DNA from: Agaricus subrufescens
Lineage: Eukaryota > Basidiomycota > Agaricomycetes > Agaricales > Agaricaceae
DNA: 64,000 nucleotides
Direction of reading: 5' to 3'
NCBI GenBank assembly: GCA_029945375.1
Contig: CM057061.1
Location: forward strand, 1,736,001-1,800,000
The first letter of the stretch is position 1, and each line of letters opens with the position of its first letter. Positions 22,498 to 34,821 of the stretch are shown piece after piece. The position numbers and the translations under genes were made by a program. A model generated the notes under the pieces. The model had not been told where the DNA came from, ran no database searches, and saw nothing but the letters and a program-made list of their open reading frames with translations.

Positions 22498-23003
22498 ATA
22501 TGGCCCGGTGATTGAAGTAGTTACTTGTGAGTGATCATGTCAAACGTGTTATTCTGGAGTAGGACTGACTGTGACAATATTCATTTGTATCTTATCTATA
22601 TGTAGGTGTAGGAGTGTTGTATGTATCATACCAACGAGTTTGCATCCGCTCCATGACTTTCACGACCTACTACAAGGGCGTATGAGGCATGATACCAAAT
22701 TCACTTAAATGGGAAAATAGAAGATCTGAACGATATCTTATCGCTGGGAAAACTTGCCCTCAATACTATGTGACTCATACTAGATGAAGGTGTTCATTCC
22801 AAATATTGCCTCTGAATTTTTTTTTGCTTAAGTGAATTGAGCAGAGAGTATCAACAAAGTACAACGTATAGCAAACATTTCGCAGCATTGAGATTGGCGT
22901 CAATATAACTACAACATATCACGGCATTGTTCGATAGCAAGTAATTCATTCCTTCATTTCAGTCATCGTTACGGCATCATATCAGGCGTACGTTCATTAG
23001 CCA
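22498..23003. other. Convergent 3' flanks, NLR-4 and Knh1-like copy 2
   Basis: No gene is seen. The left edge of duplication block B falls near 22850. Confidence 0.4.
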
Positions 23004-25070
23004 TTAGTGGCCTTCGATGGTGAATTCTGGAGAGATGTTTCCAGAATCACCAAATACTAATGCTCTTGTTAATTGCGCAGTAGGAATAAGAACGAAATAC
23101 CGGTACTCACAAGTGATCGAGTAATCATCACCCGTGAAGACGAGGGGCACCTCAAAGGTGACGTTACCATCCAAAATATCAAAGTTATCGGCCAGAACAA
23201 CTGAGAAAATATTGAAAAAATGAGTAATGATTTAACAACAATTGAAGAAGCGAAATGCACTGACCAGGAGTCGCAAGGTTAGCCTTCCTCAAAACAACAA
23301 ATCCTATCCTGTTAGTGATTTGCGCTGGGGCATCGGAGGTATCCCAGGTGACCTGGGCCTCTTGACGACTGACCCACACCTCCCCAGCTATGGGAGATAT
23401 GATACGGGGCACAAAGACGTCGCGTTTCGCCAGCTCAGTAGTAGGTGCAGCCTGAGCGACGAAAGAGCCGAGGAGAGCGACAGCGGTGAAGATAGAGGTG
23501 AAGCTGCTCGTGAATTTCATGGTTGTTGAAGGTCGATAAGAGTAGTTGTGGAAGGCGGGCGTCGAAGATGAGATATGGAACACTGCCAGCGTTGGTGAGT
23601 GGTTTTTATACTCCATTTCTGAATCTGAAATCTCACAGACTGGAACGGTATGCACCTGGCCGAGATTCAGACAATCTCTTGGCCGGAGTTAATGAATAGC
23701 AATTTGGTGAATCGGCGGCATCGGAAAATTCAGAGAACGAGTTTAGACTGGTGACTGCATGCCCGCAAAGAACCAGAAAGGCAGAGGTCTGAGGTAAAAA
23801 GTAATTTTTAGCATGCCCGACGAGTTCCCAGCTTGGGTGATGTGTTGACATAGTGGTTTAATAGCCAACAAACCTCAATGGAGCTTGCCGACACAAACGG
23901 CAGGGGCCAGAGTTCCCGAAGAGATAACGTCAACTACATTGAATTTGGCGCTGAACTTGGGGGTAGTCACTTCTACTTCCTTGATCAATTCCTCACAGTC
24001 ATTTCCGTCGCTTGACTGTTCGCATATTCAAGGGTGGCCTTTGCTCCCCGTTAGTGGGAAATTCAGGTATTAATGGTACGGATTTATAATATGATTGTTC
24101 GTCGATCACAGGAAGGACACACGCCAGCGGCTACTGCTGGTCAGCTGGTGCCTACAAACATGGCTCTTCTATAATTATTACCAAGCAAATGTATATTGCA
24201 ATCTCATGTGGCGAACTTTTATGCTTCATTTTGCACATCTGCAAAGAGGAAACGTAATATAGAGGTGTACTAAGTTATCTTCAGTCATTGAACACCAGTA
24301 GAATCCCGCTCCTAGCTACGTTTGTCTGATTGCGGCCATACTTTTCCGGTCCCTCACACACGTATACTTCGACGGCTTCGAAAGACCGTCCGGCACTACT
24401 GGAATCTCTGGGTAAAAAAAAATCGAAGACATGAGGAATGTACGGATAGCATTAGGTCGGGGTGGAGCAACTATCACTCGGGGTAAAGACACAGAAATAT
24501 TTACTAATTCACGAGGTCCGGATATACAGCACCCAGTTAGCACCTCACCGCACACTATCTTTGCAGTAAACACACTTTGAGAACCGACAACAGGTGGTTT
24601 GAAGATGTCATTGCAAATAGCATCTGTCGACCGTTGGCGAGTCTAAAATAGGACAACGCTAATGTTAGAAACTCTGAGTCAGGTCTTGAAGACCCTCGGT
24701 GGAATGTGGAACACTACCTGGACACGAATGTACTTATACTTACAGTACCGCGCAATACCTTGATAATTCCTCCATCAAGTTGCAGTACGTACCACGTCGA
24801 TCATACAATTCAGGGCTTGGGGTGGTTGATCACCGATCACCAATCATCTTCAGCACCCTGCACTGTAATTAGCTCATCCCCAAACTCCGACTTCTTCTGC
24901 GTGATACAGTATGTCACCGTCCATGTCTGAAAATGTCACGAAGAGTAAGCATTCTTCACATCTATTTCAACTCTGGCTGCGGCCGACATACACCTTCTCT
25001 GCGTTTGGTTTTCTAACGTGCCGCAGCACGATATCTACATGACTATACAAACCTCATCACAGCTTGTGAC
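22850..25070. repeat. Segmental duplication block B (Knh1-like gene)
   Basis: Counterpart of 16730-18660, carrying Knh1-like copy 2 and flanking sequence. The homologous region is interrupted near 24350-24600 by sequence absent from block A. Ends are approximate. Confidence 0.65.
23004..23520 (-). CDS. Small secreted Kre9/Knh1-like Ig-fold protein, copy 2
   Basis: Three minus-strand exons: 23520..23265, 23200..23111, 23056..23004; 132 residues. An upstream in-frame extension to 23655 exists, but the start at 23520 matches copy 1 and directly precedes a signal peptide (MKFTSSFTSIFTAVALLGSF). The pro-like stretch ends AKRD, where KR could be a Kex2-type site that copy 1 lacks (TERD). The Ig-like domain follows: IISPIAGEVWVSRQEAQ, QVTWDTSDAPAQI, FEVPLVFTGDDYSIT, LFGDSGNISPEFTIEGH. 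A minus-strand TATA-like tataaaaa lies at 23604-23611, at the same distance as in copy 1. Probably a secreted wall-associated protein; no enzymatic residues are seen. Confidence 0.88.
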
Positions 25071-26113
25071 CAATGACTTAAGCTGGGTGTAAATATACTC
25101 CTACGTCGGTTGTGTATACCGTATACAGCTTTGGCGGCCGCTTGGTACTCAGTCTGACTACGAACTGTCTTTTCAATGTCCTTTAGTCCGTCTCATCCAT
25201 GTATTACTTGGCTTTCCCTCTCTCAGTCAAGGACACAGTGAAAAAACTAGTACATAATGGACACTAGCACCATCGTTAGCGGGTGTAAGGTAAAAGAGGA
25301 ACAGGCAAATTCTTAAAACCCTGCGAAGTATGAATAGAAGGCCTTGTTCATATCTCAGCTTGATCAAGCTTACCAGGCCGTCTTTCTGAGCAGTTTGTCT
25401 TACTTGAGTAGTTTAAAAACCAACCAGTCAGTGTCTTTATCTAGGGCTTCCCAGGAGTGACTTCAAGTATGGTTCCTTCTTAGAAGGGTGGTGGTTGAAC
25501 CAATCCTCTGTCATGAATTGCTTCCGGGATGTGTTTTTGTTGTTGGGCACGGGGTCAAGTCCGTTATCGTCTGGAGAGAGTACTTGAGATAGAGATCTTG
25601 TGCATTTTTTCGCTCTGATTGGGAGTCGTAAGAGGGGAGTGGTTGGGATGAGCAGAAGATGTATGGCGGTAAGACTTGTTGTGTTGCTTCTGGTATCCGC
25701 ATTAAATGCTTCTGAGGTTGTGTTTGACAAACTGTTTCCGCTTTTTCTTTAGTAGTGTAATCGTCTATAGTTCTAGCGTGACAATTCACTGCACTTCTGC
25801 ACAGGCGAACCTGTTGGCATACCGACGATGTAATATACGTTATTTGCCTGAGAATTCAGGTGTGTTTCTTGGTATGCGAATGACTTTACGCTGATGATTA
25901 TGTGTAGTAAATTTTGCGTAGGTTATCCTGTAGTCAGAACTTGGTCAATGTCCCCCATGTTTCGTGTTCCGGATAATCGGCTGATGCTTTGAAGTATGAC
26001 ATCGAACGATAGTAGAATCTTATTTTTTGATGGAATCAGCACGTGTCAGCGCTGAGTCTTCTGACTCTTCTCTGCCTTCCTTTATCACCCATCATCGTCT
26101 ACTTTGAATTTCC
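23521..26113. other. Knh1-like upstream region, decayed NLR and NLR-5 promoter
   Basis: To about 25070 this is duplicated flank (block B). From 25070 to 25500 I see nothing identifiable. A short NLR exon-6 relic lies at 25505-25580. The last few hundred bp hold the NLR-5 promoter; a cagcgctgag word at 26048-26057 is a weak version of the motif found upstream of NLR-6, -7 and -8. Confidence 0.5.
25505..25580 (+). pseudogene. NLR exon-6 relic
   Basis: Matches the last-exon segment of intact paralogs (gaatggatccgggaa...gggcacggtgtcaagtc...gtctggaga) with substitutions and no open frame. No other exons of this copy are recognisable nearby. Confidence 0.65.
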
Positions 26114-28494
26114 ATGTCGCTCCCCGCTCCCTCGATTTTTGATCGTACAAAGGAATGGATTAGGCTTTTGACACAGCAGTGGCAGCCTCCGTCGCCTATT
26201 CATGACGAGAACACGAATACAAGTATGTTTAATCGTTCGAGGTCTCTGTTAGTAATGCTTTAGTGGATCGTCCTAGGTTCATTTGCCAATGCACATGACT
26301 TCAATATTAACGGTAGTAACTTTATAAACGAATTAAAGGTCAACTATATAAACGACGTTGTCTCGAGCAAGCAAGCAGGCACGTAACAGTTCTCATCAGG
26401 CTTATCGAGTCTAGGAGCTCATCTATCTTAATAGTTTTCGAGTTATTGGAACCCTATACATGCCTCGATGCAGCAAAAGATTCCAGCGCCCGGTATCCAC
26501 CACCAAGGTGTCATCCTGAAACGCGATTAAAGATTAGGGAGAGACTCACCCGATGGCTCTTTCACGAAAGTGATGGGTGGAAGATGATGTGGGTCCGTGG
26601 TTCTGCAGGTACTGGGAAATCGGCTGTCGCTCAGTCGTTTGGGGATGCTTGTGGGGAGAAAAAGAAACATGGAGCATCTTACTTCTTCTCCCGCGCGGCA
26701 GGCAGAAACAAATTAGAAACAGTGGTGCCAACAATCGTATCTCAGCTTGCAGCGACTATTCCTGAATACAGGTCTCTGATTGGGCACCAGCTCGCCAACA
26801 ACCCACTTTTACTACGACAATCTCCACCCGTGCAATTCCGGGATCTCATTGTAGGACCATTTGCGACCCTCCAGCGCCAGCGTCCTTGGCATCCAGTCGT
26901 CATTATATTGGATGGTCTCGACGAGTGCGAGGGGGAAGGCGCTCAACGCGATATTCTCGAAATGGTTACTAATGCCATTCGAGCAAACCCAGACCTCCCG
27001 CTTCGTTGGCTTATTTTTAGTCGTCCTGAAGCTCACCTCAAAAACGCATTCTCCCGAAACCTTTTATGTGGTCGTGAAGAGCTCATTATTGACGCTGAAT
27101 GTCGGGAGGATGTCGAGCGTTATGTCAAGGAGAGGCTAGTTGAAGTCAAAATTGCGTACAATGAGGTTACTCCTTCTGATTGGCCTCCGCCCGATAAACT
27201 CCAGGAGCTGCTTGATGCTGTTTCTGGACTTTTTATTTTCGCATCCACGTGCCTAAATTTCATCGACGACCCTGACGAAGCGGACCCATCTTCTCAGCTC
27301 GACTCTTTATTGATCTTTTTGCGCCGTTCTCAGGGTGTTATGTCTAGAAGCCCTCTAGCGGTGCTCGATCAATTATACTCCCAGATCCTTGAAAAGATAT
27401 CACCCGCGGTATACAGAACGACCAGGCGAATTTTGGCATTTATGTGTTTTCGAGATAAGCTTGACCGAGCCCAATACCTCGCCTCGGCTCAAGCACTCGC
27501 CAATTTCCTCCACCTCAACCAACGTGTTTTCTACAAAGCAGTTCGCGGGCTTTACTCTGTGATGAGCATTCCAGAACCCGAGGTCGCCGCTGAATCTCAG
27601 CTCCGGTTTTATCATGCCTCGTTTCAGGATTTCCTCCTCGATCCTAATCGTTCCGGTAAATTCAGTGTTCATGACCAAGAACAAGAAGCGCTACTTGACA
27701 TCATACAATGTGATATCTACTGGTATGAGGTTGATGTGACGCATTTCCACACAAAAGAAGGTAAGCCTGACTCAGAAGTAAATTTTTGTTAAATCGTGCT
27801 TACGCTCTTTAGCCTGGAATTTTGATCAGAGTCATACGCACGATAGCTTGCCTGGCTTGACCTGGACTTCAGAAAGCAATCGATCGTCTGTTTCCCAATC
27901 CATAACCGCCTTTCTCGATGACGGCTTATTCAACCCCCGTTTTGGTATGCGATTGGACGTTGTGAATGAAAGTCTCCTCTCCCAACTTTCCGATATCAAC
28001 TTTAGATATTGGTTGAACTGGGACGTCCTACTCCTGACCCGGCTTTGTCAACTGGTAAGCTCCTCTACAACAATTCTTACACTGCTAACGCATCTAATTA
28101 GGACCCTTCATGCTCGCTTGTGCGCATAGAACCCTCAAGTCCAACGGACCACAAACTACTAGAGTATTTCTACCGGGTGATAGATAATGGTGTTGCTAGA
28201 CCCGCAAGACTTCCTCCCTTATATGTAGGCCCCTCAACTCAACATGTTGCTGCATTCTGACTCAAGTGTTTCCAGAACTTACCTGACAAGGAATGGATTC
28301 GTCAATTCTTTATAATCGGGTATGGTATGAAATCCGTAATTCTATGGAGAACGAAGTCAGCCACTTCATTGGTGCAGTCTCTACATTCCCTTCGGTGTGA
28401 CCAGGAGCCCTCTGAGGCTCAAATATCTGGATATGCCGATTATCTTCGACGAATTGAGTGGGACGAAGCAAGAGCCAAGTCAGAGATGACATAA
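26114..28494 (+). CDS. NLR-5: NACHT NTPase
   Basis: Six exons: 26114..26222, 26277..26378, 26435..27760, 27813..28054, 28102..28224, 28276..28494; 706 residues. Starts MSLPAPSIFDRTKEWIRLL. Exon 2 gives SFANAHDFNINGSNFINEL. The donor of intron 2 reads gcacgt: only a GC-AG intron keeps the family's phase-1 join, whereas using the nearby gtaaca would shift the frame. Exon 3 has two extra codons (QEQE). NACHT motifs are GSAGTGKS, VIILDGLDECEG and LIFSRPEAHL. It is very close to NLR-6 around HGASYFFSRAAGRNKLETVV, suggesting a recent tandem duplication or gene conversion. The C-terminus ends RAKSEMT. Confidence 0.9.
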
Positions 28495-29359
28495 GATGCT
28501 TCGGATATTAGTGGCGTTCATGAGTGATTTCAGATCGAGGCCTCCCGAAATCCGGTGCAGCTTTCTCTTACTATTATCTATGTGTATTGATTGATAATAT
28601 AGATGTATCTTTTCTCTGCCCTCCGGGGAAGTCTAGTGATACATCTATGCTCGTTTATGTGGGATACGAGCATTTGGACAACTTCGTTTTAGTAGTGGCT
28701 AGCGTTAATATATGAACCATGGTCTAAATGGTTGGCCCAAAATCGTAGGCCAGTACGGGTGTCTCTTTGGCGGGTAGAACTAAGTAACAAGCACCATAGG
28801 GATATATCCGTTGGAACTCATCACCACTCCGCCAACCGGCACCGCTCGGCACAAGGGCTCATAGGACGTGACTACTGATGAAGCTAAACTGACGCGAGGT
28901 GAATAGGGTCGTATGAGCTTGGTTTGCATAGCTGCGCGGAGATTGAAAGGTGCCGTGTGGCCATTGCCGAGCAAAAATCTTGGCGTACCAACCCGCCGTC
29001 GTCTTCACCTCTGCCTTCTGTCTCATTCAATTAAAGTACAGAGCCTGTATCTGACTCGAGCCATTACTTTCTCTCCATTACTCGTTTGACAAAAAGTAAT
29101 GTCTCTACTCCAGGCAAGGTACAGCAACATACGGGAAGATGCGGCACAGAAGGCTGAGCTGCTCTGCCAGCCCCCCTGTGATGTCGTGATATATATCTAG
29201 AGGTGAGGAAGCGAACATTAAACCACGATCAAATGGTTATCTATAATTACAGGCTGTTACGATAAGCGCTGTGACACAGCCTGGGGGGTTCCCGAGCAAA
29301 CACCCATCAATGGTTTTTCCGTCCTTCCCCCATTGATTGTCACCGCTACTCCAGTCCCT
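28495..29359. other. Intergenic NLR-5/NLR-6
   Basis: No gene is supported. The conserved upstream motif (cgctgtgac) lies at 29266-29274 within 29261-29283 (listed separately). Confidence 0.4.
29261..29283 (+). promoter_or_regulatory. Conserved NLR upstream motif (NLR-6)
   Basis: Sequence with core aagcgctgtgac followed by cagcctg, ending 77 bp before the NLR-6 ATG. A matching core occurs 86-88 bp before the ATGs of NLR-7 and NLR-8. It is a candidate transcription-factor site or a conserved leftover of duplication. Confidence 0.5.
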
Positions 29360-31740
29360 ATGTCGCTTCCCGGTCCCTCTGTTGTCGATCGCACAAAAAA
29401 ATGGATCAAGCTTTTGACGCGACGAACACGGCCTCCATCACTTCATTCTCATGAGACCACGGATACTGGTGCGTCGACAAACTTGATATCTCGATATCTC
29501 GATTGGCAATGTGTTAACGTCTTATCCAAGGTTTTTTCCCCAACGCACAAGATTTCGCAATCCACGGTGGTACTTTTATCAATGAATTGAAAGGGAATTA
29601 TATCAATGATGTCGTCTCGAACAAGGAAGCAGGTGTGTTCTTTTTCTCATCACACGCATCGTCCACCAGAGTTCATTTGTTCTGACAGTGTTTGAATTAT
29701 TGGAACCATATACGTGCCTTGATGCTACAAAAGATTCCAGCGCTCGATATCCACCACCAAGATGCCACCCCGAAACAAGACTGAAGATCAGGGAAAGACT
29801 CACGCGGTGGCTGTTTGATGAGTATGATGAATGGAAAATGCTATGGGTCCGTGGCTCCGCTGGGACAGGGAAATCTGCTGTTGCTCAGTCGTTCGGAGAC
29901 GCTTGCGGGGAGAAGAAGAAACATGGAGCATCTTACTTCTTCTCCCGCGCAGCAGGCAGGAACAAACTGGAAACAGTGGTGCCAACGATCGTATTCCAGC
30001 TTGCGACAACTATTCCTGAATACAGATCTCTCATCGGACATCAACTTGCCGCAAATCCTCTTTTACTACGCAAATCATCACCGGTCCAATTTCGGGAGCT
30101 TATTGTGGAACCATTTGCGACTCTCCAGCGCCAGCGTTCCCGGCGTCCAATTGTCATTGTATTGGATGGCCTTGACGAGTGCGAAGGGGAAAACGCTCAA
30201 CTTAATATCCTTGAAATGGTTACCAATGCCATCCGGACGAACCCAGACCTCCCACTTCGTTGGCTTATTTTCAGCCGCCCTGAAGCTCACCTCAAGAGCG
30301 CGTTCTCCCAAAATGTCTTATGTGGCCGTGAGGAGCTCGTCATTGACGCAGAGTGTCGGGACGATGTGGAACGCTATGTCAAGGATAGGCTTGTTGAAAT
30401 CAAGAATGCCTACAGTGATATGACGCCTGCTGACTGGCCTTCACCAGAGCAGCTTCAAGAGTTTCTTGATGCTGTGTCTGGGCTTTTTGTTTTTGCTTCA
30501 ACTTGCCTAAATTTCATTGCCGATCGAGACGAGGGCGATCCTCCTTCTCAGCTTGACTCTCTATCGACATTTATACGCCGTTCACAGGGAGTTTTATCCA
30601 GAAATCCTCTTGCTGCGTTAGATCTTCTCTATTCCCAAATCCTTGAGAAGATACCACCCCCAGTGTATGAAACGACAAGGCGAATTTTGGCATATGTGTC
30701 CCATAGAAACAAACTTAACCTCAATGGAGAACTTTTGTCAGCTCAGGCATTATCAAACTTTCTTCGACTCGACCAGCATGCTTTTTATAAGGCCACCCGT
30801 GGCCTTCACTCTGTTATGAGCATCCCAGACCCCAAAGATGCCGCCAAATCCCAACTACTCTTTTATCATGCCTCATTCCCGGACTTCCTCCTTGATGCTA
30901 ATCGTTCTGGGAAATTTATGATTGATGAACAGGAGGCATTAATGGATGTAGTAAGGCTGGGCATCTATTGGCAGGAAATTGATGCTATGTACTTTCACAG
31001 AGGTGACGGTAAGTTCGACTCGAGACGTTTCTTTACGGTGATTATTCTTACAACTTTCAGGATGGGATTGGGATTTTCAGCACAAGCACGACCATGATCT
31101 GCCCGGTTTGATGTGGCCGTCAAACAGCGATCCATCTAATCCAATCATCAACGTTCTCAAATATCATCTATTCCACTCTCTCGGTATTCAGGTGGACACT
31201 GTGACTCCCACTTTATCCACCCAACTGCACGATATTGATTTCAGATATTGGCATCCTACGAAAGTGCACTCTCTCGCTTACTGTTGTCGGTTGGTGAGTT
31301 TATTTCTTACATTGCACTCTTTTATTTTCTTTCATCGCTCACCGCGCATAGGACCCTTCAAACTCCTTTGTCCGTATAGAACCATCGAGTCCGATGGACT
31401 ATCGACTACTAGAGTATTTCAATCGTGTCATCAACAACGGTATTGCTAAGCCTGCCACATTCCCTCTCACATATGTAAGTTTATATACTTGACATGGTAT
31501 TGTACGCTGAACTACTACTAGTACTTGCCCGAGAATGAGTGGATCCGGGAATATTTTATTATTGGGTGCGGTGTCAGGTCTGCGATTCTTTGGAGAACAA
31601 AGTCGCCTGCTTCGCCGCTTCAGTATCCACATTGCCTTCGGTGTGACCAGGAGCCCCCTGAAGCGCAGATATCGAAGTACCGGGATTATCTCCAGGAAAT
31701 CAAGTGGGATGAAGCGCGAGCTAGGCTAGAGATGAAATAG
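29360..31740 (+). CDS. NLR-6: NACHT NTPase
   Basis: Six exons: 29360..29468, 29531..29632, 29689..31008, 31061..31293, 31352..31474, 31522..31740; 701 residues, the shortest intact member because exon 4 is 9 nt shorter. Starts MSLPGPSVVDRTKKWIKLL. Exon 2 gives GFFPNAQDFAIHGGTFINEL. NACHT motifs are GSAGTGKS, VIVLDGLDECEG and LIFSRPEAHL. The C-terminal region begins GWDWDFQHKHDHDLPGL and ends RARLEMK. Closest to NLR-5. Cytosolic STAND ATPase by family; no effector domain with a known name is visible, and the N-terminal exons 1-2 are the only candidate signalling segment. Confidence 0.92.
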
Positions 31741-32443
31741 TCGGTTTAGCTGTGGTGCCGCGAATAGATTTTGTAGTTTGTTCTTTATTTGATCCAATCT
31801 GTATGATGACAAGTGAAAGTGTGAGTAAAGCACTGTACCCTTGTCATTATCATGGTTGGATATTCTGCTAGGCGTTTTGCAAGGGAAATCCCAACATATA
31901 AATTACAAAGTAATTATACAACATTATTAGCTGTTGCGATGTGCGAAGTACCGCTGTGTCACACGTCACGAAGTGACAGCCTCTCTTTTCTCCTCCTCAG
32001 GGTCGAAGCCTCGCTCGTATTATCATCAACTCACAATTGCTGTATGTATTATCTTTTGGTGTATCTTTTATTTACTGATATACTCAATAAAGATTTATGT
32101 TGACATAAGCCCTCTATCGCCTTCCATGTAGCCTTGTCATACTTATACTACCAAAGGGGTATAACCAGACCAGCTCTGAGGCAGCTACGGCACACTAATA
32201 AACGAGTAGTGAGCATTGTTATAGGGAAAAAATCCACCGATGATGATTCAGAGTCTACTCGCCAAAATAACCTACTATGATCAATTGCATGACAGATCAC
32301 AAGGTGTGTTGCGCCTTGTGGATCGTTACACTTAAACGCTGTGACTTTGAATAACAGCTATAGAAGTTGTGGGTTGTAAGAGCAATTGGGAAAGCCGAAC
32401 TATCCCCAGGTTGCCTCACTTCTTCACTGCACCTTGGTTATAA
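31741..32443. other. Intergenic NLR-6/NLR-7
   Basis: No gene is supported. It contains the conserved upstream motif of NLR-7 at 32331-32358. Confidence 0.4.
32331..32358 (+). promoter_or_regulatory. Conserved NLR upstream motif (NLR-7)
   Basis: Starts cttaaacgctgtgac and ends aataacagc, 86 bp before the NLR-7 ATG. Nearly identical to the element before NLR-8. Confidence 0.55.
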
Positions 32444-34821
32444 ATGTCGCAGCCTTTGCCTTCAATCGTCGATCGCACAAAGAATTGGTTGAGACTCTTG
32501 AAAGGACGATCGCGCCCCTCTGTAATTCCTCCTAATCTGGAAGAGACGGCGGATACAGGTGCACTGACCCATCCAAAGCAACTGTCGACACTGTTTGACG
32601 CATTAACCTAGGTTTTTTTCCTAATGCACAAGATTTCATCGTCAACGGGGGTAACTTTATCAACGAATTGAAAATCAACTACATAAATGATGTTGTATCA
32701 AGTCGGCAGGCAGGTGAGTATTCTTCTTGCGTCCACAGGGAACGATTGTCGACCCTCGACCTGAAAGTGTTTGAGCTACTGGAGCCCTATACTTGCCTGG
32801 ATGCCACAAAAGACTCCAGCGCACGGCATCCCCCACCAAGGTGCCACACTCAGACACGATTGAAGATTAGGGAGAGACTCACGCAATGGCTCTTGAACGA
32901 GTATGACGAGTGGAAGATGCTGTGGGTCCGCGGATCTGCTGGCACAGGTAAATCTGCGGTAGCCCAATCATTTGGTGATTCCTGTGGGGAGGAGGAATAT
33001 GGAGCCTCGTATTTCTTTTCCCGGACGGCTGGTTGGAACAAGCCCGAAACCGTTGTTCCGACGCTTGTATACCAGCTTGCGACAGGCGATGCCAAGTATA
33101 GGTCACTCATAGGGCATCAACTGGCCAACAACCCACTCCTACTCAAAAATTCACCTCCTGTTCAATTTCGTAAGCTCATCGCCGAGCCCCTCGCAAGGCT
33201 TCAACACCAGCGCCCTCGTAAACCGATCGTCATTATTTTGGATGGCCTTGATGAATGTGCTGGCGAGGATGCTCAATTAGAGATACTTGACATGATCACC
33301 AACCTTCTTCAAACAAATCCTGATCTTCCGGTTCGATGGCTTATCTTTAGCCGCCCGGAAGCTCATCTCAAAGATGCGTTCACAAAGTACACGCATTGCG
33401 GTCGCGAGGAACTGATCATTGATGTTGAGTGCCGCGACGATGTAGAAAGGTTTACTCGCGACGGTATCTTACAAATCAAAGAGAAGTTCAAAAAATTCAC
33501 CCCCGCTGATTGGCCTCCGGCAGACCAGCTACAGGAGCTCATTGACAGGGTCTCTGGGCTCTTTGTTTATGCGTCGACGTGTCTCAATTTTATCGGTGAT
33601 CGTGACGAAGCCAATCCACAGGCGCAGCTCATTGCCCTGTTAACATTCATGCACCGTTCGCAAGGGGTAGTCACACTCCGAAGCCCAGTGGCAGCCCTTG
33701 ATCTTCTCTATTCCCGTATCCTTGAGAGTATTCCACCCGTGGTGTCCAAGACAACCTGGCGAATTTTAGCGTATATGTCCTGTCGAAGTGATTTTGATCG
33801 AAGGAATGAGCTTTTTTCGGCCCAAGCACTTTGTAACTTTCTCTGCCTGGATGAGCAGGATTTTTTCAGGGCTACACGTTGGCTCCACTCCGTTATGAGC
33901 ATTCCGGAACCGGAGCATGCTGCTGAATCGCAACTCTCATTTTATCATGCCTCATTCCAGGACTTTTTGCTCGATCCTAACCGATCTGGAAAGTTTGCCA
34001 TTAGTGAACAAGAGGCGCAAGTGGAGATTTTACAGTTGTACATTTACTGGTATGAAGTTGATGTGACATACTTTCACGTCCACGACGGTAAGCCTTACCC
34101 CCAAATAATTTCTTTTGTGAATATCAAGCTTACTATCTCCAGGGTGGAGTTCTGATCAAAATCATAAGCACGATAGTCTTCCTGGTTTGACCTGGGCAAC
34201 AGAAGAGAATAGACTATCGTTATCAAGATCAATCACGCGTTTCCTTGATGATCCTTTTACTCAGAAAATGCTTGATATGCAGTGGGATGGGACTAATGAG
34301 ACTCTACACTCTCAACTTTCTAACGTTGATTTTAGATATTGGAAGGCCGGGTATGTTTTTGGTATTGCTTTGGCTTGTCGACTAGTGAGTGTTTCTATCT
34401 TCACTCTTCGTTCAATAGTGATCAGTATGTAGGACCCTTCAAATCCTATTGTGCGCACAGAACCCTGCTGCGCTACAGACCACCAGCTGCTAAAGTATTT
34501 CAACTGTGTGATACAGGACGGCGTTGCAAAATCCGCTACATTCCCTCTGAGAATTGTAAGCCTAAAATTTCAAAGTAACCGCTTTCCCTGAGATGCTAAT
34601 AGAATCTACCTGATGATGAATGGGTCCGGGAATATTTCTTTATTGGGTATGGTATCAAGTCGGTAATCGTTTGGATGACGAAGTCATTCGCTTCGAGTAG
34701 GGAGGATGTATACTCGCTTGGCTCTGATATGGAACCGTCTGAAGACCAGATATCGAAATATCAGAGATATATTCAATCAATCAGGTGGGATGAAGAGAAA
34801 GCTAGGTTGGAGATGAAATAA
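32444..34821 (+). CDS. NLR-7: NACHT NTPase (reference copy)
   Basis: Six exons: 32444..32558, 32612..32713, 32768..34087, 34143..34384, 34433..34555, 34603..34821; 706 residues. Residues 1-38 are a basic segment (MSQPLPSIVDRTKNWLRLLK), 39-72 the G/N-rich exon 2 (FFPNAQDFIVNGGNFINEL), and 73-512 the NACHT exon. Walker A GSAGTGKS is at about 128-135, Walker B IILDGLDE at about 228-235 and LIFSRPEAHL at about 264-273. Residues about 513-706 form the repeat-free C-terminal region ending KARLEMK. Intron 2 is 54 nt with no stop, so retention would only add 18 residues. Groups with NLR-3 and NLR-8 (ELIDRVSGLFVYASTCLNF). No WD40, ankyrin or TPR tail. Confidence 0.93.
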
